64,000 bases of DNA from NCBI RefSeq assembly GCF_947179165.1, contig NC_077243.1, positions 51,140,001 to 51,204,000 of the forward strand, in the 5' to 3' direction. The DNA comes from Solanum dulcamara. Taxonomy: Eukaryota > Streptophyta > Magnoliopsida > Solanales > Solanaceae. How positions within the stretch are numbered: the stretch's first letter is position 1; each line of letters opens with the position of its first letter. Positions 1 to 11,350 of the stretch are shown here, one piece after another. The notes under the pieces are model-generated. The model saw only the letters and a program-made list of their open reading frames with translations, had not been told where the DNA came from and ran no database searches. A program made the position numbers and the translations under genes.

Positions 1-1889
1 TTGATATTGTTTTTTTTTATTGTTATTGTTATTGTTATTTTTGTTGTTGTTTTTGTTACTGTTGTTGTTATAATTGTTATTGTTATTATTGTTGTTATTG
101 TTTTTGTTATTATTGTTTTTATTATTGTTGTTAAAGTTGATGTTATTGTTATTTGTGTTATTATTACTGGTCTTATTGTTATTGTTATTGTTATTGTTAT
201 TGTCGTTGTTATTGTTAATATTATTGTTGTTATTGTTATTATTATTTTTGTTGTTGATGTTGCTGTTATTGTTATTGTTATTGTTCTTGTTGTCATTGTT
301 GTTGTGGTTATTGTTATTGTTGATGTTTTTATTATTGTTGTCATTGTTATTGTTATTCTTATTCTTATTGTTGTTGTAATTGTTGTTATTGTGGTTGTTA
401 TTATGGTTGTTGTTATTGTTGTTGTTGTTATTGTGGTTGTTGTTATTATTAATGTTGTTGTTGTTGTTATTGTTGTTATTATTATTATATTTATTATTAT
501 TAATATTATTATTATTATTAATAATATTATTATTGTTATTCTTATTCTTAGTCGTATTGTTATTGGTATTGTTGTTATTGTTATTGTTATTATTATTGTT
601 GTTATTGTCTTTGTTATTGTGGTTGTTGTTGTTCTTGTTGTTGTTGTTATTGTTATTATTATTAAATTTATTATTATTATTGGAATTATTATTGTTATTC
701 TTATTATTATTGTTATTGTTATTCTTATTGTTGTTGTTATTGGTGTTATTGTTGTTGTTATTGTGGTTGTTGTTATTGTTGCTGTTATTGTATTGCTGTT
801 GTTCTTATTGTTATTGCTATTGTTAATGTTAATGTTGTTGTTGTTATTCTTATTGTTGTTGTTGTTGTTGTTATTTTTATTGTTGTTATTGCTATTGTTA
901 TTGTTATTGTTGTTATTGTTATTGTTGTTTTTATTGTTGTTGTTAAAGTTGATGTTATTGTTATTATTGTTCTTATTGTTATTGTTACTGTTATTATTGT
1001 TATTGTTATTATTATTGTTGTTCTTTTTGTTGTTGTTGTTGTTATTGTTATTGTTATTATTGTTATTGTTATTATTATTATTATTGTTATTCTTTTATTC
1101 TTATTGTTACTGTTGTTGTTGTTGTTATTGTTGTTCTTATTATTGTTGTTATTGTTATTGTTATTATTTTTGTAATTGTTGTTATTGTTGTTGTTACTGT
1201 TATTGTTATTTTTGTTGTTGTTATTTTTATTCTTATTTTTATTGTTATTACTATAATTGATTTTATTGTTAATGTTCTTATACTTATTGTTATTGTTATT
1301 TTTGTTATTATTATTGTTATTATTGTTATTGCAGTTAGTATTATTATTATTATTTTGTTGTTGTTGTTATTGTTGATGTTGTTGTTGTTGTTGTTGTCGT
1401 CGCTGTTGTTGTTGTTGTTATGGTTGTTGTTGTTGTTGTTGTGGTTGTTGTTCTTGTTGTTGTTGTTATTGTTCTTGTTGTTGTTGATGTTGTTGGTGTT
1501 GTTATTATTATTATATTTATTATAATTGTTGGTATTGTTATTGTTATTCTTATTCTTATTGTTATTGTTATTGAGATTGTTTTTATTGTTATTGTTATTG
1601 TTGTTGTTGTTATTATTATTGTTATTGTTATTGTTGTTGTCGTTGTTGTTATTGTTATTGTTATTGTTATTGTTATTATTCTTGTTATTGTTATTGTTAT
1701 TATTGTTATTATTATTGTTATTGTTGTTGTTATTGTTATTGTTGTTGTTATTGTCATTGTTATTATTTTTATTGTTATTGTTATGGTTGTTCTTATTATT
1801 GTTATTTTTATTGTTTTTATTAAAGTTGATGTTTTTGTTATTGTTATTATTGTTATTGTTACTGTTATTATTCTTATTGTTATTGTTAT
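1..1889. repeat. Impure TTATTG/TTG microsatellite tract (left part)
   Basis: About 1.9 kb made almost only of TTATTG, TTG and TTA units on the plus strand, with nearly no C. It reaches the window edge, so its true length is unknown. All frames are open simply because of composition: plus strand gives Val/Ile or Leu runs, minus strand gives Asn or Thr/Ile runs. I do not call these genes. It ends abruptly at the LTR of RT-1, and the same repeat resumes at 10989, so the two parts were one tract before the insertion. Confidence 0.97.
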
Positions 1890-3851
1890 TGTCACGATCC
1901 GAATCCAAGTGTGATGGCACTTATCTCAACTCGCTGAGACAAGTTTGCCTAAAACTGAACGAAAAGTAAATGCGGAAGTAATTGAGATAAAGCAAGATTT
2001 AACTTAGTCAAAAATAAATAAATAACCTCAAAATCCCCCAAGACTGGTTGTCATTTGTACAAGCCACTAATATATTACCAAAGTATGAAAGAAAATACAG
2101 TCACAATGTCTTTATCTCTAGAATAGGACTAAAACATATTAAAGGAGTAAGAGGTATCCGCTTGATGGATGTAACAACTATCTCAACACTGATAGCCTCG
2201 GATATGGTAGAAAATAGTAGGAGATCAAGTAGGTCCGGGCTCACACCTACATAAGTGTAGAAGCAACGGGTGAGTACCAAACAACACGGTACTCGGCAAG
2301 TGGATAACTAAAACTAAGCAAAGCTTAATAGATACAACTACTCCTGTCATCCCAACCGAACCTCCTTAACTACAACCTGCATAAAACCAGCCCAACTCTA
2401 CACTCTACACAATAATAATAGTACAGTCCATGAATACTCATCATTAGTCTCATAAAGTGAATAATATCAAGTCAAGTTCAACATATATAGAGCAATAAGT
2501 GGTAAACATGAATTTACAAATATCAACAAAATGCAATAGAATATAATGAGATGATGCACTTCTGTCCTATCGGTACACATCCGTTGAATTACAGTCCAGA
2601 ACTCATGGGAAATATTTATGTCCATGCTACCTTCCACGGAGCGTGTGACCCATCCCCTCAATATACATATCCTTCCACAGAGCATGTGGCCTGACCCCTT
2701 TTGTTTCATAATACCTACCACAGAGCGTGTGACCCGACTCCTTTGTTTCATATCATTTTCAGTTCTAGCACAGTATGTCAGAACCAATGCAATTAATTCA
2801 TGTTCATATGATTCACGATAATAACATGACAACAACAATAATTTTTCCTATCTCACATCAACATAGTCATTTCACATGTCCAAAATAAACTCATAATCAC
2901 AACATATCAATTCCACCAATATATGTCATTAGATCACTATTTTATACCTCTCATCTCTATTTTTAAGGCTACTCATACAGTCAATAATCCAGTCTAATTC
3001 TCATTACTCTCCAGTAAACATAACATGGAAATACAAGTATCTACAAGCTTAAACTGAGATTTAGAAATTCACTTGCCTTAAATAATCAAGCAATAACTCT
3101 GAGACCTGAGCATTCTTCTTTCGCTGGGTTTCCAAATTATTATAAGCTAATCAAATGAATAATCACCATAATATTTTGAAATTAACAACATTTATATCAC
3201 TATATGTCTAGTCTAGACCCAAAAGCTCACCATAATCTATAATCAATTTTCGAAATCTCAAGCCTAAGGTTAAGTCTCAATTTTCTCTAATATCATAAAT
3301 TTAATGAATTTCATATAACACGATAAACTTATTATTTAATTACCTATCTAAATATATTAAAACTTAATTTATAATATAAAACAAAATAATAATAGTTGAA
3401 ATTGAAGCAATTGGTTACGAAACCAATGGCAGCAACCATGCTAATTTACAATTCAATTCTCTGTTGCATTCATAATTCCATATGATGCTAATAGCATATT
3501 GATAATGTGACCACCAATTATGAACTTACTTGTTCATTGTAGTGGCTCCTTCCGTCTTCGACGTCGCAGGTAAATTTCTCATTTATTCCCTTTATCTTTT
3601 CTTTTTTAATTAATTATGTATTAAAGTAACAAATCCTACTAACTTATTTTAATAAATATGGGACATGTGGTATAATATATTAACTAAATTATCATTTTAT
3701 CTCACCAATTAAAATTAATTATCTAAAGTTACCCCTCAACTAATTAACTATAGTTATCGAATAGTCGAAATAAACCATTAAACATTTTCAGGAAGTGTCT
3801 TTTATAAAAAGAGGAGAACTCTTTCTCAAAAAGACCTAGCGGGTCATTATA
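1890..3851 (-). repeat. RT-1 3' LTR
   Basis: 1962 bp, direct repeat of 9063-10988. It starts TGTCACGATCC on the plus strand and ends GGGTCATTATA, so in element sense it begins TATAATGACCC (canonical TGTAATGACCC with one change) and ends TGACA. A purine tract is expected just beyond 3851, but only a weak relic is seen. It contains a tandem repeat at about 2626-2755. Short ORFs inside (2048-2254, 2467-2838) are not supported as genes. Confidence 0.93.
2626..2755. repeat. Three-copy tandem repeat inside RT-1 3' LTR
   Basis: Three diverged units of about 50 bp, each with a core like CCACAGAGCGTGTGGCCC followed by a T-rich stretch and TTTCATA. The core is partly self-complementary (CCACA...TGTGG). 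The same array is in the other LTR at about 9768-9893, so it predates the insertion. Confidence 0.8.
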
Positions 3852-3899
3852 TTATCCACGACTAAAAAACATATTCATCCTCGAAAATAAAGTAAAAGA

Positions 3900-4129
3900 A
3901 AGTACCTAAAGCTTCGAAAAGCTGGAGATATCTAGTACGCATATCAGCCTCTATTTCCCAAGTCGCCTCTCCAATTTTAATGATGTTTCCATTGTACCTT
4001 CACTGAAGCTATCTTCTTGTTTCTAAGTTTAGGAACTTGTCTATCTAGAATGACTATAGGCTCCTCTTCAAATGTTAGGTCAGGACCCAACTCTACTAAA
4101 TCGAGTGATAACACATCAGACTCATCCGA
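3900..4129 (-). pseudogene. RT-1 pol C-terminus, chromodomain-like tail
   Basis: Last coding segment of RT-1 pol. After a linker ending in a VFHV motif near 4150, the minus strand reads an acidic segment with EEEPIVILDRQV, then VKVQWK near 3970-4000, the pattern of integrase-terminal chromodomains in chromoviruses. Such domains direct integration to modified chromatin. Stops interrupt the frame before the end. The exact C-terminus cannot be placed. Confidence 0.7.
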
Positions 4130-5300
4130 AACATACTTCTAGAGCATGAAAACATGAAACACGATATGCACCGCCGATAAGCTAGGTGGTAAGGCCAATT
4201 TATAAGCCAACTCACTCCAAAATCTGGAATGGCCTAATGAATCGAGGGTTGAGCTTGCCCTTCCTTTTGAACCGTATCACGCCCTTCATGGGAGACACTC
4301 GAAGCCAAACATGATTGCCTACCATGAACTCCAATGATCGAACTCTTCGGTCTGCATAACTCTTCTACCTACTCGGGTTGTCAAGAGTCTACCGTGAGTC
4401 CTACGAACCAACTCTACAACATCTCTAAGTAAGTCTGTGTCTAAAAAGTATATCTCAGCTGAATCAAACCACTCAATAGGAGATCGACATCGCCTACCAT
4501 ACAAATCCTCAAATGGGGCCATCTGGATACTGGAGTGATAACTGTTATTGTAGGAAAACTCCACTAGGGGAAAGTGTTGATCCCAACTAGCACCAAAATC
4601 AATAACACAAGCTTAGAGCATATCCTCCAATACTTGAGTTCTTCGCTCAAACTGATCATCGATTTGTGGGTGAAAAGATGTGCTCATATCAAGTCTAGTG
4701 CCCAAACTATGCTATAATGCTTGCCAAAAGTGTGAAGTAAATACTGAACCCCTATCTGAAATGATGGATATGGGACACCATGAAGCCGAATGATCTGACT
4801 AATATACAATTGGGCTAGCTTATTCACTGAGTACCTCACCTTAACTGGAATAAAATGGGTGAACTTTGCCAGTCTGTCAACCACCACCCATATAGAATTA
4901 GAACCACCCATGGTGGGAGGTAAACCCACAAAAAAGTCTATGGTGATCATTTCCCACTTCCAAGTGGGAGTAGGCATCCTCTAACTCACACCCCTAGGCC
5001 GGTGGTGCTCACACTTTACCTACTGGCAAGTCAAATACTTGGACACAAACTCTGCGATGTCATTCTTCATCCCACACCACCAATAGTGATAGCACAGGTC
5101 ATGATATATCTTGGCTGCTCCCAGATAGATGGAATACCTTGAACAATGAGCCTCTTCCAAAATAAGTCTAGTTAAGTCACCCACTTTAGGCACATAAATT
5201 CTGCTGTCAATCCTCAATACGCCTTCCGGATCAAGTACCATCTCCTTAGCTTCACCTCTTAAAACCTTGTCTCGAATGATACATAACTTTTTATCCTCAA
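4130..5300 (-). pseudogene. RT-1 integrase, degenerate
   Basis: The minus strand reads the zinc-binding N-terminal region (5020-5241, ending in YLTCQ), the catalytic core (4684-4977, starting WKWEMITIDFFVGLP with the first Asp in TIDF) and the C-terminal part (4319-4564, FSYNNSYHSSIQMAP and YGRRCRSP). In the zinc-binding region the second His and the first Cys of the CxxC pair appear replaced (SIYLG, YLTC). A one-base frameshift near 4770 moves the second catalytic Asp (ISDRG) to another frame. The catalytic Glu region (QFERR) survives near 4640. Not functional as written. Confidence 0.9.
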
Positions 5301-5419
5301 ACTATCTCTTCCGAATCTGCTCAACCAAGGAAGAACGTGCCTCCACAAAGGTAAGAACACCATCATCCGATGAAATCTGCAATCTAACAACGATATTAGC
5401 CAGCCTCTAAATATCTCTA

Positions 5420-5959
5420 GCCAATGGTCGCTCCTCAACTCGAATCACGGCAAGACTACCCATACTAGAGGACTTCCTACTCAAGACATCCACCACCACA
5501 TTGTCTTTTCCTAGGTGATACAAGATAGTCATGTTGCAGTCCTTCAGCAACTCAAGCCATCTATGTTGCCTCAAGTTCAGATCCCTCTGACTGAATATAT
5601 ACTAAAGACTCCTATGATCGGTGAAGACCTCGCAATGCACACCGTATAGGTAATGACACCACAACTTAAGCACAAAAAACACAACCACTAACTCCAAATC
5701 ATGAGTAGGATAGTTTTTCACATGGGCCTTCAACTATCTCGAAGCATAGATAATTACTTTCCCCTTTTGCTTTAACATTTCGCCTAAACCAACACCGGAA
5801 GTATCATAGTATATAGTAAAGCCCACACCCTCCTCAGGTAGCATCAAAATAGGAGCTGAAGTCAATAAAGTCTTGAGCTTTTGGAGGCTTACCTCACACT
5901 CGTGGGACCAATGAAAATCCATGGTCTTCTGAGTCAATCTAGTCAATAGAGCTGCAATA
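5420..5959 (-). pseudogene. RT-1 RNase H domain, degenerate
   Basis: Follows RT without a gap. The N-terminal part ([14 protein letters not shown], then IIYASR) ends the open segment at 5734. Beyond a stop the minus strand continues with [15 protein letters not shown], a [10 protein letters not shown] motif and LNLRQHRWLELLKD, typical of the gypsy RNase H that removes the RNA strand during reverse transcription. Several in-frame stops, for example after IIYASR and inside the TDHRSL region. Confidence 0.88.
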
Positions 5960-6830
5960 GTGGAGAAGCCCTGCACAAACCGTCTGTAATAACTGGATAA
6001 CCCCACAAAACTAGGAATCTCAATAGGAGAAGTAGGCCTTGTCCAACCTCTAATTGCCTCAATCTTAGCTAGATCCACTCTAATCCCCTCTTTGGACACC
6101 ACGTGTCCTAAGAATGTCACAGAATCAAGCCAAAATTCATACTTGGAGAACTTTATATATAACTTTTCTTCCCTCAACTTCTGAAGTACCAACCTCAAAA
6201 GGAAGACATGATTTGTCTCAGTCTTGGAATACACCAAGATGTCATCAATGAATACTATCATAAAAGAATCCAAATACGGGTGAAATACTCCGTTCATCAA
6301 CTATATTAATGTTATGGGGGCGTTGGTCAACACAAATGACATCACCAAGAACTCGTAGTGACTATAATGAGTACAAAAAGCTATATTAGGGATATTTGAC
6401 GCCTTAATCTTCAACTGATTATAACGGACCTCAAGTCTATTTTGGAAAACAATGCCGCTCCTTGAAGCTATTCAAATAAATCATCAATACGGGGCAGAGG
6501 ATACTTGTTTTTAATAGTTACCTTATTCAATTGCCTATAATCAATACATATCCTCATAGTACCATCTTTCTTTCTTACAAACAGAACCGGTGCACCCTAA
6601 GGTAACGCACTAGGGAGAATAAACCCCTTACTCAACAAGTCTTGCAACTGATCCTTCAACTCCTTTAATTCAACTAGAGCCATGCGATATGGATGAATAA
6701 AAATGGGTTTAGTGCCAGGCTCTAAGTCAATAGCAAAATCAATGTCCCTATCAAGAGGAACTCCAGGAAGATCAGAAGGAAATACATCAAAAAACTCCTT
6801 AACCACTGGAATAGTCTCCATAGGAGGTTA
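5960..6830 (-). pseudogene. RT-1 reverse transcriptase, degenerate
   Basis: The N-terminal part is open at 6597-6821 (FPSDLPGVP, then IHPYRMALVELKELKDQL), the usual gypsy entry into RT. The middle part (6301-6596) is readable but broken. The C-terminal part is open from 6300 with the catalytic [10 protein letters not shown] box, followed by [11 protein letters not shown] and [11 protein letters not shown]. Copies RNA and DNA during retrotransposition. Disrupted by stops and shifts between 6597 and 6301. Confidence 0.92.
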
Positions 6831-6883
6831 CTCAATACTGGTATCCTGAATAAAGGCCAAATAAGACATAAACCCTCTATTAA

Positions 6884-7260
6884 TCAACATCTAAGAACGA
6901 ATAATGAGATAACCTTATTGGGATATGAGCCATTAGTACCCTTCCACTCAATTCTAGGGGCACCAAGTATTGCTAAGTTAACAGTTTTAGCATAACAATT
7001 GAGAATAGAACAGTGGGGACAAAGCCAATCCATACCTAATATCACATCAAAATATACCATCCCCAGAATAATCATATCTACCCAAGTATCATACCCCGCC
7101 AAGGAAACACGACAAGATTGATATAGTTGATCTACCATTAAGGGCTCACCCACGGGTGTAGAAACATGAACAGGCACGAACATATGATCACATATCAAAT
7201 CAAAGTTAGATGAAAAATAGGTAGGCACATAGGAAAATGTAGACCCTGGATCAAATAATA
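6884..7260 (-). pseudogene. RT-1 aspartic protease, degenerate
   Basis: The minus strand shows the active-site region DPGSTF near 7240. The rest is open at 6884-7228 with VILGMDWLCPH and a GAPRIEWKG end, the standard landmarks of Ty3/gypsy pepsin-like protease. A frameshift around 7200-7240 separates the active site from the body: overlapping reading frames carry each half. Lies between gag and RT. Confidence 0.88.
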
Positions 7261-7554
7261 CAGATGCAGGTTGATGGCAGACTGGGACAATACTTGTGAT
7301 AACTGTATCGGAAGCCTCAACTTCGGGTCTCCCTCAAAAAGCATAACACTAAGCTCCCCTACCACCTCTGATCTGCCCAACACCTCTACCTCCTCCCAAG
7401 GGACTATAGCACCAACAACACCACTACCCAAAGTGCGACCACCTATACTAGTCTGGGCTTTACCTCGACCTTTGATTGAAAGCGCTGGTCCTCTAACTGA
7501 AATTAAAGAACTAGGCTGGGTTCGTCCTCGACCTTGAGATGTACACTTCCACAA

Positions 7555-8870
7555 AAGATGATCTGGATCTATACTAGTATAATATGCTCTCCCATGTAAA
7601 AGCCTCTGCGATGAACTTGAAGAACTTGTATAACCACCCGGCTCACCGGCCTCTACTATGACTCTTGGTAACTTTGACTAGTACTGTAGGAAATATAAGG
7701 TATTTAACCATTCTTAGAAGCCATCATAGATGCATGAATTGTTCCTCTACTCTAAAAGGAACCACCTCCTCTATAGGACCCTCTACCTCCATATGATGTA
7801 CCCAAAAACTGACCAGAAGCACGAGCCCTCTTGGGGTCCCTGAACTCCTCTCTTTCCATCAACTTCACCTCTTTGATGGAACCCACGATGGAATGCAGGG
7901 AAGCGCCCTCACGGGTGGGTCAAAAAACTGTTGTACGAATAGAATAGTTCAGTTCTCACATAAATCTGTGAATCTGCTCTATTTCATCAAGAAGTACAAC
8001 CATGGAATATTTGGACAATTGGTAGAAATAAGTATCATACTTGGCAATTGTAAGAACCTTCTACCTTAAATTCTCGAACCATAATCGGCTCTTTTCCTTC
8101 ACACTCCAGGGGATGAAACAGTCATAAAAGGCACTAGCAAACTCATACCAGGTCATTTGGGTAACCCAACTGGCCTGGAATTCGTATACACTCTCCACCA
8201 CTCTCTAGCTAGTCCACATAACTAGAGTGTAGTATAACGAACTCCGTAAGTCTCTACTAACCCTACTGCCTCCAACAACACTCAACACATGGTCAAAAAC
8301 TCGTGTGCATCCTCAATCTTCCCACCCTGAAACTGTGGTGGGTCTATTTTTTAGAACCTCTCATATTTGTGTTTCTCTAGTTAGTCAACATGACTACAGG
8401 TGCACCTTGATCTCCCCATATCTGTATTCCACCCTCATCCACTAAGGGCCTATAGGTGGCTGGCCCATCTGACCATGAACAACTGGAATCTAATGCTGCC
8501 TTGGGGTCTAAGCCCCTGCTCTAGTCTGAGAACCCTCGGGTGTACCATTCTACCTCATACTCTAATTAAATCATTCGAGCGCATCCAATACTTGCATAAA
8601 AGTGGCAGGAAGCAAATGGTGAAGTAGCAAGCTTTGGAGGGACCTGTTCTTCTCTAGCATCAATCTGTGGATAAGAGAGGTCTCTCTAGCACGACCTCTA
8701 GCTGGTGATGCTCCTCGACCACAATCTCTGCCTGCCGCCATACCCTTACTATGGACTCTAGCTTGGCCTCTATCTCTACCCCTAGTTGGGGTCCTAACAT
8801 CAACCTCGGGGAGTGTCTCCCTTCCTCTACCTCTTCCATAGTTCTAGTCTTATACATCTGTTAGAATGGA
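7555..8870 (-). pseudogene. RT-1 gag, degenerate
   Basis: The minus strand carries a capsid-like core (WYEFASAFYDCFIP near 8110-8150, then QLSKYSMVVLLDEIEQI near 8000), followed by a Gly/Arg/Ser-rich linker (near 7800) and the place where a CCHC zinc knuckle would sit (near 7560-7620), where the first cysteines are lost. The N-terminal part near 8660-8857 reads as a basic/acidic peptide without a clear domain. Multiple stops. Forms the particle coat in intact relatives. Confidence 0.78.
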
Positions 8871-9044
8871 CATGCGAAAATTTTGTACCAATACAAGTAA
8901 CCACGCAGCATACAAAGTGAAAGAACAAAGGGAAAACTTCCTAAAATTCCTCATAGCCTCTCAGAGATAAGTCCAGACATCTCCGTACCGATCCTTAAGA
9001 CTCTACTTAGACTCGGCTTGTATATACATGAGACTTCTGAACTT
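8871..9044 (-). other. RT-1 untranslated leader
   Basis: Between the PBS and the gag start region in element sense. No gene or structure of its own recognised. Confidence 0.6.
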
Positions 9045-9059
9045 GGGGCTCTGATACCA
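9045..9059 (-). other. RT-1 primer-binding site (tRNA-iMet)
   Basis: On the minus strand TGGTATCAGAGCCCC, three bases from the LTR end. The first 12-13 bases match the plant initiator-Met tRNA 3' end complement used by many Ty3/gypsy elements. This fixes the element orientation as minus. Confidence 0.95.
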
Positions 9060-9062
9060 TTT

Positions 9063-10988
9063 TGTCATGACCGAATCCAGGTGTGATGGCACTCATCTCA
9101 ACCCACCGAGACAAGTCAGACTAAAACTCAATGGAAAGTAAATGCGGAAGTAATTGAGATAAATTAATATTTAACTTAGTCAAAAATAAATAAATAACCT
9201 CAAAATCTCCCAAGACTGATTGTCATATGTACAAGCCACAAATATATCACCAAAGTATGAAAGAACATACAGTTACAATGTCTTTGTCTATAGAATAGGC
9301 CTAAAAAATATTAAAGGAATAAGAGGTATCTGCTAGATGGATGTAACAACTACCTCAACACTCGAAATAATAGCCTCGGATGTGGTAGAAATAGTAGGAG
9401 ATCAAGCAGGTACGGGCTCACAACCTACACAAGTGTAGAATCAAGGGGTGAGTACCAAACAACAGGGTACTCAGCAAGTGGATAACTAAAACTAAGCAAA
9501 TCTTAATAGATACAAGTACTCCTATCATCCCAACCGAACCTCCTTAACTACAACCTGCATAAAATACTGTCCATGAATCATCACTAGTCTCATCAAGTAA
9601 ATCATATCAATTCAAGTTCAATATATACATAGCAATAAGCGGTAAATATGAATTCACAAATATCAACAAAATGCGATGCAATGCAATAAAATGATGCATA
9701 TTTGTCCTATCGGTACATATCCACTGAATTATAGTCAGAAACCCATGGGGGACATTTCTGTCCATGTTATCTGCCACGGAGTGTGTGTCCCATCCCCTAA
9801 ATATACATATTATGCCACAGAGCATGTGGCCCAACCCCTTTTATTTCATAATACCTGCCACAGAGCGTGTGGCCCGGCCCTTTTATTTCATATCATTTTA
9901 AGTCCCAGCACAGTATGTTAGAACCAATGCAATTAATTCATGTTCATATGATTCACGATAATAACATCACAAAAACAATATTTTTTCCTATCTCACATCA
10001 CATAGTCATTTCACATGTCCAAAATAAACTCATAATCACAGCATATCTATTCCACAAATATATATCATTAGATCAATATTTTATACCCCTCATCTCTATT
10101 TTTAAGGACAATCATACAGTGAATAATATAGTCTAATTCTCATTACTTCCCAGTATACATTACATGGAAATACAAGCATCTACAAGCTTAAACTGAGGTT
10201 TTGAAATTCACTTTCCTCAAATAATCAAGCAATTACTCCAAGACCTGAGCCTTCCCCTTTCGCTGGGTTTCCAAATTAATATAATCTAATCAAATGAATA
10301 AGCACCATAATATTTTGAAATTAACAACATTCATATCACTATATGTCTAGTCTAGACCCAAAAACTCACCAAAATCTATAATCAATTTCTCAAATATCAA
10401 CCTTAGGGTTAAGTCTCAATTTTATCCAATATCATAAATTTAATAAAATTATAATAACACGATATACTTATTATTTAATTACCTATCTCAATATATTAAA
10501 ACTTAATTTATAATGTAAAATAAAATAATAATAGTTGAAATTGAAGCCACTGGTTATGAAACCAGTGGAAACAACCACGCCAATATATAATTCAATTCTC
10601 TGTTGCATTCATAATCCCATATGATGATAATAGCATACTGATAATGTGACCACCAATTATGAACTTACTTGTTTGTTGCAGTGGCTCCTTCCGTCTTCGA
10701 CGTCGCAGGTAAGTTTCTCGTCTATTTCCTTCATCTTTTCCTTTCTAATTAATTATGTATTAACGTAACAAACCCTACTAACCTATTTTAATAAATATGG
10801 GACAAGTAGTATAATATATTAACTAAATTATCATTTTAGCCCACCAATTAAATTAGTTATCTAAAGTTATCCCTCAACTAATTAACCGTAGTTATCGAAT
10901 AATCCAAATAAACCATTACATTTTTTGGGAAGTGTCTTTTATAAAAGTAGGAGAACTCGTTCTCAAAAAGACGTAGCGGGTCATTATA
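9063..10988 (-). repeat. RT-1 5' LTR
   Basis: 1926 bp, direct repeat of 1890-3851, about 90% identical by eye with many small indels. It holds the same three-copy CCACAGAGCGTGTGGCCC array (about 9768-9893). It should contain the element promoter, but no convincing TATA box could be assigned. Followed immediately by the TTATTG tract. Confidence 0.93.
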
Positions 10989-11098
10989 ATTATTGTTATT
11001 GGTATTGTTGTTGTTATTATTGTTATTGTTATTATTATTATTATTGTTGTTGTTGTTGTTTTGGTTGTTGTTATTGTTATTATTATTGTTCTTGTTGT

Positions 11099-11129
<31 letters not shown>

Positions 11130-11350
11130 TTTGTTATTGTGGTTATTATTATTGTTATTATTGATATTTTTGTTATTGTTGTTGTTGTTATTATTATTTT
11201 TATTATTATTGTTGTTGTTATTATTGTTATTGTGGTTGTTATTGTTGTTGTTATATTGGTTATTGTTATTGTTGTTGTTATAGTTGTTGTTTTTGTTATT
11301 GTTGTTTTGGTTATTTTTATTGTTATTGTTATTATTATTGTTTTTGTTAT
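10989..11350. repeat. TTATTG/TTG microsatellite tract (right part)
   Basis: About 360 bp of the same composition as 1-1889, starting at the target duplication of RT-1. It ends at the unique-looking sequence GTTATACACCACTGG. Open frames on both strands are compositional artefacts. Confidence 0.95.

Larger units (their letters stand above)
1890..10988 (-). mobile_element. RT-1: Ty3/gypsy Tekay-like LTR retrotransposon, near full length
   Basis: A 9.1-kb element read on the minus strand: 5' LTR 9063-10988, PBS 9045-9059, gag, protease, RT, RNase H, integrase and a chromodomain-like tail, then 3' LTR 1890-3851. The flanks are GTTAT (1885-1889) and ATTAT (10989-10993), a 5-bp target duplication with one mismatch. 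Both flanks lie in the same TTATTG tract. LTRs are about 90% identical by eye, so this is an old insertion, and pol has many stops and frameshifts. Long LTRs, an initiator-Met PBS, the gag-PR-RT-RH-IN order and the chromodomain-like tail fit the Tekay/Del chromovirus lineage. Confidence 0.93.

Noticed and set aside
1..1969. Long ORFs of Val/Ile, Leu, Asn or Thr/Ile runs on both strands
   Set aside because: They are translations of a TTATTG/TTG repeat, open in several frames at once, and have no domain or codon signal.
7271..7537. 88-codon plus-strand ORF
   Set aside because: Shadow of the gag-protease junction of RT-1 on the opposite strand.
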